Source: Hysterangium stoloniferum (lineage: Eukaryota; Basidiomycota; Agaricomycetes; Hysterangiales; Hysterangiaceae). From it: a stretch of 64,000 nt of DNA. Below the pieces are notes generated by a model. The model ran no database searches. It had not been told where the DNA came from and saw nothing but the letters and a program-made list of their open reading frames with translations. Location: positions 81,801-145,800 of the forward strand of contig WHVD01000193.1 of assembly GCA_015178975.1 (NCBI GenBank). Direction: 5' to 3'. The position numbers and the translations under genes are program-made. The number at the start of each line of letters is the position of its first letter. The stretch's first letter is position 1. Shown here one piece after another: positions 48,363 through 58,956 of this stretch.

Positions 48363-48836
48363 TGTGAAGAGTGGTAGAAGTTCTGACCGTTCTATATACG
48401 AAGAAATGAGTAGAGGAGGAGGAATCGACCTATTTGGTGCGATATGAGAGAAAGTGAGAGAGAGAGCACTAGATGATGCAGGAGTCAACAAGTGCGATGG
48501 ATCAAGTGGAGGCCTCGACTGTTATAGTTTGAGGCCAGAAGTGTTCAGTAGTTCAGATAATGCTACCTATATGGTAGCTGACATGTTACCCTGATCACCG
48601 CTCGTAGTAGACCTAGTTTATGTCTTACGAGTGGTGGTGCTTGGGTAAAAGTGTGTCTGAGTTTCATTTGGTGCCGAGTGCACCCACAAGTATACACAAA
48701 GCTTCAAACTAATGAAATGGTGCAATATTCGAAGAATATAAAGAATAGAAAAATATGAATAAAATGTGTAAAATATAAATAAAATAAAAGGAGTGTTTTA
48801 CCATAATGAAACTGTGGTAAAAGCATACTCCTCACA
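48363..48836 (-). repeat. Solo LTR (family F3), reverse orientation
   Basis: 474 bp from TGTGAAGAGTGG to CATACTCCTCACA, duplication AGTTG (48358-48362, 48837-48841). The reverse complement matches 51262-51735, which has the same length. Confidence 0.92.
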
Positions 48837-48885
48837 AGTTGCCCGGAATTGTTCTGTAAGGCCGATTTTTCTTACAGTTGTCTTA

Positions 48886-49162
48886 CAGTAGGGGACAAAA
48901 CTGTCCCAATGTTTTGTTAATTCTGATTAAAGGTTTATTACTGGTCAAATAAATTTCCTAAAATTGTGGAAATATTCCCAGATATACCTTACCAACCCTC
49001 ACATATCCAAAGATGACATAATTTGGATGGGAATTGGTATCACAGTGAATATTTAAAAATAACCAATCATTGGGACAGTTTTGTCCCCTGCTTTTCACTG
49101 ATTTTACTCTATCATAACATCCACTAGAGGAATGTAAAAATTCCAAAATAAATCATGTGATA
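48886..49162 (+). mobile_element. Tc1/mariner family B, left arm of a foldback
   Basis: Starts after TA with CAGTAGGGGACAAAACTGTC; the first 205 bp end with the inverted version GGGACAGTTTTGTCCCCTG (to 49090). The stretch then runs to AAATCATGTGATA at 49162. An inverted copy lies at 50753-50972 on the other side of element A. Confidence 0.8.
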
Positions 49163-49164
49163 TA

Positions 49165-50750
49165 CAGTGAGGGACAAAACCCTTCCAATGATTTTAGTTG
49201 TGCAAAGATTCTTGAATAACTCAAGAACTACTGTAGATACAGACCTGAAATTTGGAGGTTGGTTAGATCTATATGTTATCTATATCCCCTTAAAATATTA
49301 TGACATAAGCATTAGTATTTCCCATGCTATAAATAAAACACTAATAAAATCACATTGGAAGGGTTTTGTCCCTGTATAAAAAAAATACAAATTAAACAAT
49401 CTAGTACTTGGTATAGCCTCCCTTGGCCTTCAAAACAGCCTTAACCCTTCTAGGCATACTCTCTATCAAGTTCTGACAAGTAGAGGCAGGGATCTTCTCC
49501 CACTCTGTCTGAACCCTCTCCCACAACTCATGAATACTCTTGGGTGCCACCCAGCCTCCTTTTGAGGTAATACCAGAGGTGTTCAATTGGATTAAGGTCA
49601 GCAGACTGAGGTGGCCATACTATGACCACAAATCCATTGTCTTTAAACCAATTGGTGGCCTTTTTGCTCTTGTGTTTGGGGTCATTGTCTTGCTGAAAGA
49701 CCACATTCCCTGTGTTCTTGCCATAATACTCTATGATTTCTTGAAGTTCATCTTCCATAATGCTAACATAAAGGTCAGCATCCATCCTTCCATCAATTTT
49801 GGTGGAATATCCTGGTCCTTCCCACAACATACAGCCTCACAACATCAGATTTCCTCCTCCAAACCTGATTGTACCCTCAGCCACCCTATCACTAAGCCCC
49901 TCTCCTGCCCTTTTCCACACCTACTTCCTCCAATCTGACTCCAAACAATTGATTTTTGTCTCATATAACCAAACAGCCCTCTTCCAATCATCCACAGTCC
50001 AGTCCTTATGTGCCAGAGCAGAGTCCATCCTTGCCTTCCTATACCTCTTAGTGAGTAAAGGCCTTTTCTCTCCACCACAGCCCTCATTCCAGCCTTCTTG
50101 AGTGCTCTATTAACAGTCTTCACTGAAATGGACTCTCCAGTCATAATTTGAAGATTTTGGTCACCTCAGTGGCATGTTCTGCCTTCTGAGAAGTGATTTG
50201 TTAGAGGGAATAATGAATATCTGAGGGAGAAAGCTTGCATGGATGGCCACCAGGTGCTTTGGCGTGATGGGCAATGGGTAAAGTGAATTCTGGATATAGT
50301 AAACAGATCTCTGCCAGTGATTGCAGAGATCTGAGAAGCATACTTGCCCTTATTGAGCAAAATGAGAATATGGCAACCTGAGGAGGAGTAAGAGCTTTCA
50401 TGGTGTAGAATGTTGAGTTGTGGGGATGTTGTTGAACTAAAAAGTGAACAGCTATATATATATCTAATTTTGACAGGTCACATGATTAAACAAAACCTTA
50501 TTTGCTGATAATCAATAAGGTTTTGTGTTAATCATGTGACTGGGACAAAACCCTTCCAATGTGATTTTATTATTATTTTATTTATAGCATGGGAAATACT
50601 AATGCTTATGTCCTAATATTTTAAGGGCATACAGATAACATGTAGACCTAACCAACCACCAAATTTCAGGTCTGTATCTACAGTAGTTCTTGAGTTATTC
50701 AAGAATCTTTGCACAACTAAAAATCATTGGAAGGGTTTTGTCCCTCACTG
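49165..50750 (-). mobile_element. Tc1/mariner element A with long inverted repeats
   Basis: 1586 bp flanked by TA (49163-49164 and 50751-50752). Both ends are about 210-bp inverted repeats (49165-49374 and about 50539-50750). Each repeat is itself bounded by CAGTGAGGGACAAAACCCTT and its inverse. It contains one minus-strand transposase with frameshifts. It sits exactly between two inverted arms of family B. Confidence 0.92.
49404..50401 (-). pseudogene. Tc1/mariner transposase (element A), frame-broken
   Basis: Would cut and paste the element at TA sites. Start MKALTPPQVAIFS at 50401 (helix-turn-helix part), then KTVNRALKKAGM near 50110. The DDE catalytic domain is in another frame at about 49530-49830: GPGYSTKIDGRMDADLYVSI, VVFQQDNDPKHKSKKATNWF, VVIVWPPQSADLNPIEHLWY. 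The C-terminus is in a third frame (SIHELWERVQTEWEKIPAS) to about 49404. At least three frame changes, so it is inactive. The catalytic residues DND and SADLNPIEH are still present. Confidence 0.9.
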
Positions 50751-50752
50751 TA

Positions 50753-51068
50753 TATCACATGATTTATTTTGGAATTTTTCCATTCCTCTAGTGGATGTTA
50801 TGATAGAGTAAAATCAGTGAAAAGAGCAGGGGACAAAACTGTCCCAATGATTGGTTATTTTTAAATATTCACTGTGATACCAATTCCCATCCAAATTACG
50901 TCATCTTTGGATATGTGAGGGTTGGTAAGGTATATCTGGGAATATTTCCACAATTTTAGGAAATTTATTTGTGTATATGCAATGTTCTAATTGATATGTG
51001 ACTGTCATGGTCACATTTCAACTATGTATTACTCTCATCATGAAAGCTATTTCTCCTCTCAAAAGAGG
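50753..51068 (+). mobile_element. Tc1/mariner family B: right arm of the foldback and transposase start
   Basis: 50753-50972 is the inverted copy of 48886-49162, lacking the outermost end. After GTGTATATGC a leader follows, then an ATG at about 51038 reading MKAISPLKRG, the expected N-terminus of a Tc1-like transposase. It is cut at 51069 by an F1-type LTR. Confidence 0.7.
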
Positions 51069-52285
51069 TATTACGACCGTGTTGCAACCCAACAGTTCCC
51101 AAGGTTATTGCCACCTATCAATGTTTCAAGTTATCGCTCAAATCATCACATTGGAAACTGTTGGTCTCCCGATGCTGACATATGTTTTCATGGTGATCAA
51201 ACCCCATTTACGCCCCCGTCAAAATATACTCGTACTATTTGGTTATACTCTGATATGTCCCTGTGAGGAGTATGCTTTTACCACAGTTTCATTGTGGTAA
51301 AACACTCCTTTTATTTCATTTATATTTTACATATTTTATTCATATTTTTCTATCTTTCATATTCTTCGAATCTTGCATATTTCATTAGTTCGAAGCATTG
51401 TGTATACTTGTGGGTGCACTCAGCACCAATTAGAACTCAGACACACTTTAACCCAAGAACCACCACTTGTAAGACACAAACTAGGTCTACTACGAGCGGT
51501 GATCAGGGTAACGTGTCAGCTACTACATAAGTAGCAATATCTGAACTGCTAAACACTTCTGGCCTCGAACTGTAATAGTCGAGGCCTCCACTCGAACCAT
51601 CGCACTCGTTGACTCCTTCGTCATCTCGTGCTCTTTCTCTCACTTTCTCTTATATTGCACCGAATAGGTCAATATCCTTCCTTTCTACTCATTTCTTCGT
51701 ATATAGAACGGTCAGAACTTCCGCCACTCTTCACAGTCCCTTTTTATTATGATGATCTGTTCTACTCTATGTTTCACATATGCCTATATACTTGTAACCC
51801 TCAGACTATTTCCTTTTCTCGTAATTCCGCTCTCAGTTAATCACGGCTTCTGAACTTATCATAACCTTCCTGTTCCTAGTCAAGTTTATTTGTCAGTAAT
51901 GTTTCCGCTCTTCCCTTAGTTAGTATTTTCTAGACACCGAATACTTGTATATGAACCCACTGTAGTTGTAGTTACGGGGCAATCAGAATATCGACTCAGA
52001 ACACCCACATTCATCTCTAGAAGTCTTATACTAAGTATCCCACTCTCCACCTATGTGTGTGCTCGCCCACTCTCAGTCCCCGACCCCTTGGCCTGACACT
52101 CAACTTATCCTTTGGTCCTGATCAGTAACTCACCGTGAGGTACTCATTAGGACTAGTCTTCTCCCGTCTGAAATTTAAGGACACCTGATGGATATTTGCA
52201 AGGGCGCAGCATATAAGCTGAAGCCAAGTCCTTCCGATCGGTCCCCATCGGCCTACCAACATTAGTCAGTTTTCAGTTCTTAACA
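51069..52285 (+). repeat. F1-type LTR interrupted by a solo F3 LTR
   Basis: Begins TATTACGACCG (first G mutated to A) and ends CAGTTCTTAACA. About 738 bp after removing the insert at 51262-51735. It carries AGCTGAAGCCAAGTCCT at 52216. Flanks do not show a clean duplication (AGAGG against CCTAT), so a rearrangement took place. Many CG dinucleotides of the young F1 LTR are TG or CA here. Confidence 0.85.
51262..51735 (+). repeat. Solo LTR (family F3)
   Basis: 474 bp from TGTGAGGAGTATGC to ACTCTTCACA inside the F1-type LTR, duplication GTCCC (51257-51261, 51736-51740). Confidence 0.93.
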
Positions 52286-52652
52286 CCTATTGATTAAAGG
52301 AGGATTATACATCAAATCACCTCTGGCAAGTTAGATAATGCTGTCCAGGCCATATATTGTGCAGAATTCATCCTTCCTTCAATCTCTGCAAGCATTCCCA
52401 CTCCATTCCAACCCATACAGCCCCACACCATGATATTTCCACCTCCATACTTGACTGTAGGTTAGGTTGTCCTATCAGAAAGTGGTTCTCCAGATTTCTT
52501 CCACACATATTGATGTCTATCTGACCCAATCTTATTGATATTAGTCTCATCAGACTACAAGACCCTTTTCCAATCATCCACAGTCCAGTTTTGGTACTTG
52601 AAGACACAATGCTTAACCTGCCTTTCTATGTTGAGCCTTGAGCAAGGGCCTT
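52286..52652 (-). pseudogene. Tc1/mariner transposase fragment (family B)
   Basis: Minus-strand DDE-domain pieces: DWKRVL at the high end, INKIGS-like, RNLENHFLIG, SSMEVEISWCGAVWVGMEWE, and YMAWTALSN-like toward 52300. Frames change more than once. The rest is displaced beyond the solo LTR at 52653-54671. Confidence 0.75.
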
Positions 52653-54671
52653 TGTTATGTATTTCTAAGTTTTTTCCAATTTTTAAATAATTTCCCCTAA
52701 CAAATTGCGAAAACAAATATTCAAATGTAATTATATTGCGACGATTAAATTGTACAATATTTGTTTGATTTATCTTGAATTTATACAATTTATTTTGTAT
52801 TTTTATCTAATAAATTGAGCAAATTATTGAATTTCTACTTTTTATTCTTTTTTGATTAATATGTCGGCGACTCAGCGCTTATTCACAACGCGCGAGTAAT
52901 CATGTGACATTCACATGATATTTCAAACTCCGACGCTGACAAAACGCGATTTGAAATACTCGCGCATTATCAAGGCGAAATATATATATTTTTATATTAT
53001 TATAATAAAATATTATATTTATAACTAACTAAAAGTAAATATAATAATTATATAATAATATAAAACTGGCCTGGCGTTTATTACACGGCGCGCGGGAAAA
53101 TCGTCACAACGAGTGACAACCGTCATAACAGGTGACAGTTGTCACAGAAGCGCGCGACGGTCACAGAGGCGCGCGACGGTCACAAAGGCGCGCGACGGTC
53201 ACAAAGGCGCGCGACGGTCACAAAGGCGCGTGACGGTCACAAAGGCGCGCGACGGTCACAAAGGCGCGCGACTGTCACAACACGTGACAGTCACAAGACG
53301 CGAAGGGTGTCATGCGCGCGCACAGGCGCGAGAGCATTATGTCATCATATATGCTACTGCAACAAAAACAGGAAACTCTCTGGAACATTCCAGTGGCTTC
53401 CAATGGAACATTAGTTAATAGGTACTAATATTAGATAGAATATTGTAGAATATTCTATAAAATTCTACAATGTTCCATTATGCCAAGAATATTCTATAGT
53501 GTCTTAGAAGTAGTTAGAACCTTCCACAATGCTCTAGAAAATTCTAGAAAATTCTAAATGACATCACTCCTCCCAGAATGACATCATTAAATCTTCTAGA
53601 ATCTTCTAAATGTCTCAGACTAAAATGTATATAAGGAGCTCAGCTCCAGCCTTGAATAAAAAAATCAATCATATTATCATATCATCTCACCACATCTGTG
53701 TGTGTCACTGCAGCAAGCAGGCTACTCCACCCCTATCTGGGCAGTTGGACATCTAATTCCACCTCTATCTGAGCTGTTGGAAACCCTTGCCACCTCTATC
53801 AGAGTTGTTGGCCCAATCAGATCCCTTGTCACCTCAATCTGAGCTGTTGACTGATCTGCTGTTCCCCTGTCACCTCAATCTGAGTTGTTGACTTTTGTTC
53901 CCCCTTGCCACTTCTTAATTGAATAGTTGGCTATCTTTTATATATTATTTCCACTTCAGTTAGAATTGTTGGTTATCAACTAATAATATATAAATAATCT
54001 CATACTATAGTCATCTCTTAATTGAGTACTGATTATTAGTTTTCCTTACATTGTTATTTGTAGTTTAAGACTTCAGTCACCTCTAGTTGAGTAATTTGAC
54101 TGTTTATTACATTGCAAATAATCCCGTTCCTTTGTTCATTTATTGTGAATCAGTAAAGCATATTCACATAAACAAATACTGAGAATATCCTTGCAGAATC
54201 CTTAAGACTACATTAAGATCCTGATAAGTTAATATCACAGTAGACCTTGTAGGTTAGTGTAAATAAAGCATATATTAGCCAAATAGTGTTTTATTCTATA
54301 TCTAATCTTTTGACCCGTTTATAAATATTTTTACTGTTTGACAAATAGTATAAAATATATATAAACTAGCTAGCATTGAAGTTAAATCTAGCTTTGGAAT
54401 CAGTAAATTGTTATTCTTATTTTAGTAGTTGTTATCACAGAAAAAGAACAAGCTTGCACAAGCAGCTCTCAAAACCTTCTTTGCGAAGTAGGGTGCATAT
54501 ATTCAAGTAAACTCTTGACTTCAGGGGTTCTAAGTCTATTAAGGCTGCCACTGATTAATATCAAATACTTAAATTATTTTACCTTGCAGTGAATTGAGTA
54601 TTTGCACATTTTGATAGAGCATTGGACTCCTTTTTCGGAAAATAGTATTAAAATAAGGCTAATACATTACA
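52653..54671 (+). repeat. Solo LTR (family F2), 2019 bp, containing a minisatellite
   Basis: Starts TGTTATGTATTTC and ends GGCTAATACATTACA, duplication GCCTT (52648-52652, 54672-54676). It has the same plan as 2615-3876 (AT-rich start, CACGTGAC/CATGTGAC block, tail ending ATAC..TTACA), but is about 750 bp longer. No coding sequence, though chance frames run through the minisatellite. Confidence 0.85.
53141..53273 (+). repeat. Minisatellite, 7 copies of a 19-bp CpG-rich unit
   Basis: Unit GTCACAAAGGCGCGCGACG; seven copies (133 bp) with few differences (two early copies have AGA for AAA, one has CGT for CGC, and the last ends in T). It is embedded in strongly AT-rich sequence inside the F2 LTR. 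Related GTGACA half-units flank it on both sides. Confidence 0.95.
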
Positions 54672-54676
54672 GCCTT

Positions 54677-55308
54677 TTTGCCTTGACTACAGGGTTTAAA
54701 CCATGCTATGTATTTCAAGGTCCTCCTGACTGTTTTGGATGATACATAGGATTAATTGATGGAATTGATGAAGTGTGTAGCCTGGACAGTATTATCTAGC
54801 TTGCCAGAGGTGATTTGATGTATAATCCTCCTTTAATCAATAGAGGAAAGCTTAGAAGGACATCCTCCTTTCAGGTTTTATTTGTCCATGTCCATCTCCT
54901 GACCAATTCTACTTATTAGTAGACTTGCTAAGACCTATTATAGAGTCCACATTCCTATTAGAGAGTCCACTTTGGAGGAGAGAGATGGCCTATCCTCTTT
55001 TGAGAGGAGTAATAACTTTCATGATGAGAGTAATAGTTGAAATGTGACTGTGACTGTCACATATCAATTAGAACATTGAATATATGTCACATGATTTATT
55101 TTGGAATTTTTCCATTCCTCTAGTGGATGTTATGATAGAGTAAAATCAGTGAAAGGAGCAGGGGACAAAACTGTCCCAATGATTGGTCATTTTTAAATAT
55201 GTGTGGTTTAGTATGCTCAGGTATATCTGGGAATATCTCCACAATTTTAGGAAATTTATTTGACCAGTAATAAACCAATTAATCAGAATTAACAAAACAT
55301 TGGGACAG
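54677..55308 (-). pseudogene. Tc1/mariner family B remnant with transposase start and terminal repeat
   Basis: A minus-strand start at about 55023 reads MKVITPLKRG, parallel to 51038. About 54740-54840 repeats, in opposite orientation, the transposase piece at 52290-52350. 55080-55308 is a family B terminal arm running outwards to CATTGGGACAG, where an LTR begins. Internally rearranged and inactive. Confidence 0.7.
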
Positions 55309-57436
55309 TGTGAAGGGTCGCTGGATTCTGACCACTCAATATACGAAGAATATTGACTATTTAAGCGCAACAAGCAAGTATCGACTATCGAGTACGATAC
55401 TAGAGCTTACTAGACTAACAGTACTAGTAAGAAGCCACGATACTCATCACTAGAGCAATTGTGTAGTTGCTCATGACGGCTAGTGAAGAAAATAGGGGAG
55501 TTGACTGTCCTGGTACAACTCACAGACTGAGAAGGGAAAGATAACCAATGAGGTATCGGTTATCTGAGGAAGAGTAAGAGCAGTGCAAATCAGTAGTGGT
55601 ATCGATGAGCACAGTAGTAGGAGTAAGGGACTTGACCTTCGTGGTTCGAGTTCTGAAACTAACAGTTTGTTAGTAATGCTACTGGCTTAGTAGCTGAGAT
55701 GTCACCCTGTCCACCTCTTGCTGTTCGACATTCTGAGTCGTTACAAGGTGGTGTCTATGTTGGAATCTGCAAGCCTGGGAAATCACAGTACGAGGACTCT
55801 CAACTGTTGGAGTGTAGCCACTTAGAGTAGAGCGGTGTAGAACTAAACTGGTGATATAACTAGGCTTCCAGATAAGGTTCTACTCTCATCTGGAACAAAC
55901 TATATACTAGTATACATGGTCTGTGCAGTGGTCTGTGCATAAACCTTGTTACCAAGGTATGCCAGACTACAGAACCTTAGACTAAATATAACTATCACAT
56001 GACATGAACCGGTCCTGTAATGTATTCAGGGGTTTCTCTTAGATAGCTCAATATATGCTATAGTGTCACAGAGCTTCAACAATAAAATAAGCAAAGGTCC
56101 AGTAATTTAAATACTGATTGATTAATGAGCTGCACTATGACGCTTAAACAACTCAAATCAATGCTTATTTTGATTATTGAAAGGTTCAATAGAACAGTAT
56201 ATGACTCTTTTAGCAAATAAAAGAACTATTCCTTGAGAATAGGGGCTAGAAGCTGAATATATGCGCAGTAACTTAGCAGAGACTTGATATAAAGCTTTGG
56301 ATTCTTGTATGCTTATTTGTAACTATTAATAGTTATTTAACAAGGTGTTAAATAATTTATTAATAGAGAAAATAATTTGTATTGGATTATCTGAGTGCTT
56401 GTACTTGATTAATTCAATAAACTTAGGGCTGGGCCTTGAATAATCTAGTATTGGCAGGGATTTCAGTAAGGATACTTAGATACTTATTAGGTTTATTATG
56501 TAATTAATAAGCCTAAAGGGTAGCTGTGAGGCTGGGGGAACTTAGATGATTAGCTAAGTTCAAGAGTTGCTGACAAAGATTCAAGATTCTGCAAGTGTAG
56601 GTGCTTGCAGTTAGTGTATCAGACTAAGGCTATTATTGTCCTTAGGATGATTAGATAAGCTTCTGAGCTGTACAGTAAAATGTGTGAGATAAGATGATTT
56701 TATTGGAAACTTGGCCCTCCTTATATACATTTTGATAACTAAATATTTAACCATTTATTTATTTTATGAGGTCATTAGTTAGGTCATAATGGCCTCATAT
56801 TCTACTTATTTTTTACCCTTTATTTACCATGTGATTCCCCTCTCTGAGACAAGGGTTCTAACCTCTTGCTTGAATATGAAGGTTCAAGGCCGCAGTCCTG
56901 GGACGGAAGCAAACAATGAGTCGGCGGAATCAATTAATGACTCGAGTAGTCACATCCGTGACTTGTGTGATATCCCAACACTGGAGGCTTATCTAATAGG
57001 TCACGTGACTCCAAAAATGTGCACATTGAAGCAAAACATTATGCTGAAAAGCAATAACTAAGTAAATAAAATATAAATAATTAGTTAAAAATTATAATAA
57101 AATAAATAAGATATAATAGCATTATATGAGCTCATATATGCTATTATTATGCAAAGTTAAAAGGAATTAGGCCTTATATTTCACAATAAAAATATAATAA
57201 AAATACAATAAATTCAAGAAAATATTAAATAATTCACAGAAAATTAAGAGAATATTATGAGATGAGGCTGATACCTCACAGGTCCGAAGTATACAATCAC
57301 AAGACAAGTTATGATATCATACTTATGGTATGTTATCATAATCTAATAGTTTATTGGGTAAAAAAGTGTCTGTCTCTTTTGGCACCAAGCACACTCACAA
57401 GTATACACAGAGTTTTGAACTAAGAAATAGGGCTAT
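55309..57436 (-). repeat. F3-related LTR, reverse orientation, truncated and interrupted
   Basis: Starts TGTGAAGGGTCGCTGG, matching the end of the F3 LTR at 58254-58880 in reverse (GAATATTGACTATTTAAGCG etc.). It is interrupted by the F2 LTR at 56016-57280 and resumes at 57286 to about 57436 with GGCACCAAGCACACTC and CACAAGTATACACAGAG. It is cut there by the next LTR. Its left side interrupts a family B terminal repeat. Confidence 0.65.
56016..57280 (-). repeat. Solo LTR (family F2), reverse orientation
   Basis: 1265 bp from TGTAATGTATTC to CTGATACCTCACA, duplication GGTCC (56011-56015, 57281-57285). The reverse complement follows 2615-3876 over long stretches, for example the CTGCAAGCACCTACACTTGC-like region near 56600. 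Confidence 0.92.
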
Positions 57437-58224
57437 TGTTAAGAACTGAAAACTGACTAATGTCAGTAGGCCAACAGGGACCGGTTGGAAGGACTTGGCT
57501 TCAGCTATATGCTGCACCCTCACAAATAACCATCGGGTGTCCTTAAATTTCAGATGGGCGAAGACTAGACCTAATGAGTATCTCACAGTGAGTTACCAAT
57601 CGGGACCAAAGGATAAGTCGAATGTCAGGCCAAGGGGTCGGGGACTGAGAGTGGGTGAGCGCATGCGAAGGTGGAGAGCGGGATACTTAGTGTAAGGCTT
57701 CTAGAGATGTATGTGGGTGTTCTGAGTCGATGTTCTGATTGCCTAATAACTACAACTACAGCGGGTTCATATACAAGTCAACGGTGTCTAGAAAATACTA
57801 ACTAAGGGAAGAGTGGAAACATTATTTGACAAATAAACTTGACTAGGAACAGGAAGGTTACGATAAGTTTGGAGGCCATGAATTAACCGAGAGCAGGATT
57901 ACAAGAAAAGGAAATAGTCTGAGGGTTACAAGTATATACATATAGGCATATGTGAAACATAGAGTAGAACGGATCAACATAATAAAAAGGGACATATCAG
58001 AGTATAACCAGATAGTACAAGTATATTTTGATGGGGGTGTAAACGGGGTTTGATTGCCATGAAAACATACGCCAGCATTGGGAGACCGACAGTTTCCGAT
58101 GCGATGACTTGATTGATAACTTGAAATGTCGATAGGCAGCAATAACCTCAGGGACTGTCAGGTTGTGACACAGTCGTAACAGAATCCCCCCATTTGGCCG
58201 AAATCCCAAGGAGGCTGAAAATCT
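57437..58224 (-). repeat. F1-type LTR (57437-58181) plus a stub of internal sequence, reverse orientation
   Basis: LTR of 745 bp from TGTTAAGAACTG to GTCGTAACA. It is followed by GAATCCCCCCATTTGGCCGA and about 25 further bases, matching the polypurine tract and the sequence just before the 3' LTR at 8687 in reverse. The element is therefore cut off about 43 bp into its interior. The LTR carries the conserved AGGACTTGGCTTCAGCT (57490-57506). Confidence 0.88.
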
Positions 58225-58253
58225 AGATCCCATACATAAAACTTGTCAGGTAT

Positions 58254-58880
58254 TGTGAGAGGTATGGCGAAATACACTCAGGAAATATAGTTGGATGAGC
58301 TCTTACTATATCTCCTTTATTATTTCTATTTTCTCTCTTTTATTATATCTATAATTAGTTCGACAACCTATGTATGCGGTACATCGACTCTTGTGGGCGC
58401 ACACGCAGACTTATGTATTCTAGTGCCCGTAGTTTAGAACTCAGACACTTTTTACACCGCAACCACAACTTACCCAGACACCCATTAGTGTCCTGTAAGT
58501 TGTGATTGGTGTATCGTCTTGACCGTCACAGACGGGCTTTAGCTATCTACTCTATCAGAGTTTTGAACTGTACCAGTCGAAACTCAATCCTCATCGCTAC
58601 TCGTGTGGACCACATCCATGCTATTCTATTATTCAACTCTCTAGTACTCTACTTTACTCTCGAGCAGTCGTTCAGAATCGCACTAGACAGTCGATTCTAC
58701 TTATTCGTTTTAGCTCTCTACCTTATTCTAGATAGCCACTTCCTTCTACCGTATTGAACTGAGTAGTCAATACGCGTTCATTCTGTATTAGACTTCGACA
58801 GTCAATACATCTTGGTGTCGTACCTAAACGGTCGATATTCTTTGTATATAGAACGGTTAGAACTTCCACCACTCTTCACA
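58254..58880 (+). repeat. 5' LTR of the Ty3/gypsy element at the right edge (family F3)
   Basis: 627 bp from TGTGAGAGGTATGG to CCACTCTTCACA. It is followed directly by a primer-binding-like sequence. The 3' LTR is outside the window, so the boundary rests on similarity to the F3 solo LTRs and on the position of the primer site. Confidence 0.82.
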
Positions 58881-58881
58881 G

Positions 58882-58899
58882 TGGTGATCCGGGCTGGAC
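58882..58899 (+). promoter_or_regulatory. Putative primer binding site
   Basis: TGGTGATCCGGGCTGGAC starts one base after the LTR. Its complement ends in CCA, as a tRNA 3' end does. Which tRNA it would be was not determined. Confidence 0.6.
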
Positions 58900-58956
58900 C
58901 ACTCTTTCCCTACGAAGAAAAACATTTATTTCAACTATCAAATTCTAAGCACGTAA

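Noticed and set aside
53141..53273. Possible CRISPR array
   Set aside because: Direct repeats are contiguous without spacers, and the genome is eukaryotic.
53113..53418. Two overlapping repetitive frames (KARDGHKGARRSQR-type)
   Set aside because: They are translations of the 19-bp minisatellite; a 19-bp unit shifts frame each copy and has no coding sense.
58506..58757. Open frame in the F3 LTR
   Set aside because: It lies entirely within the LTR and has no motif.
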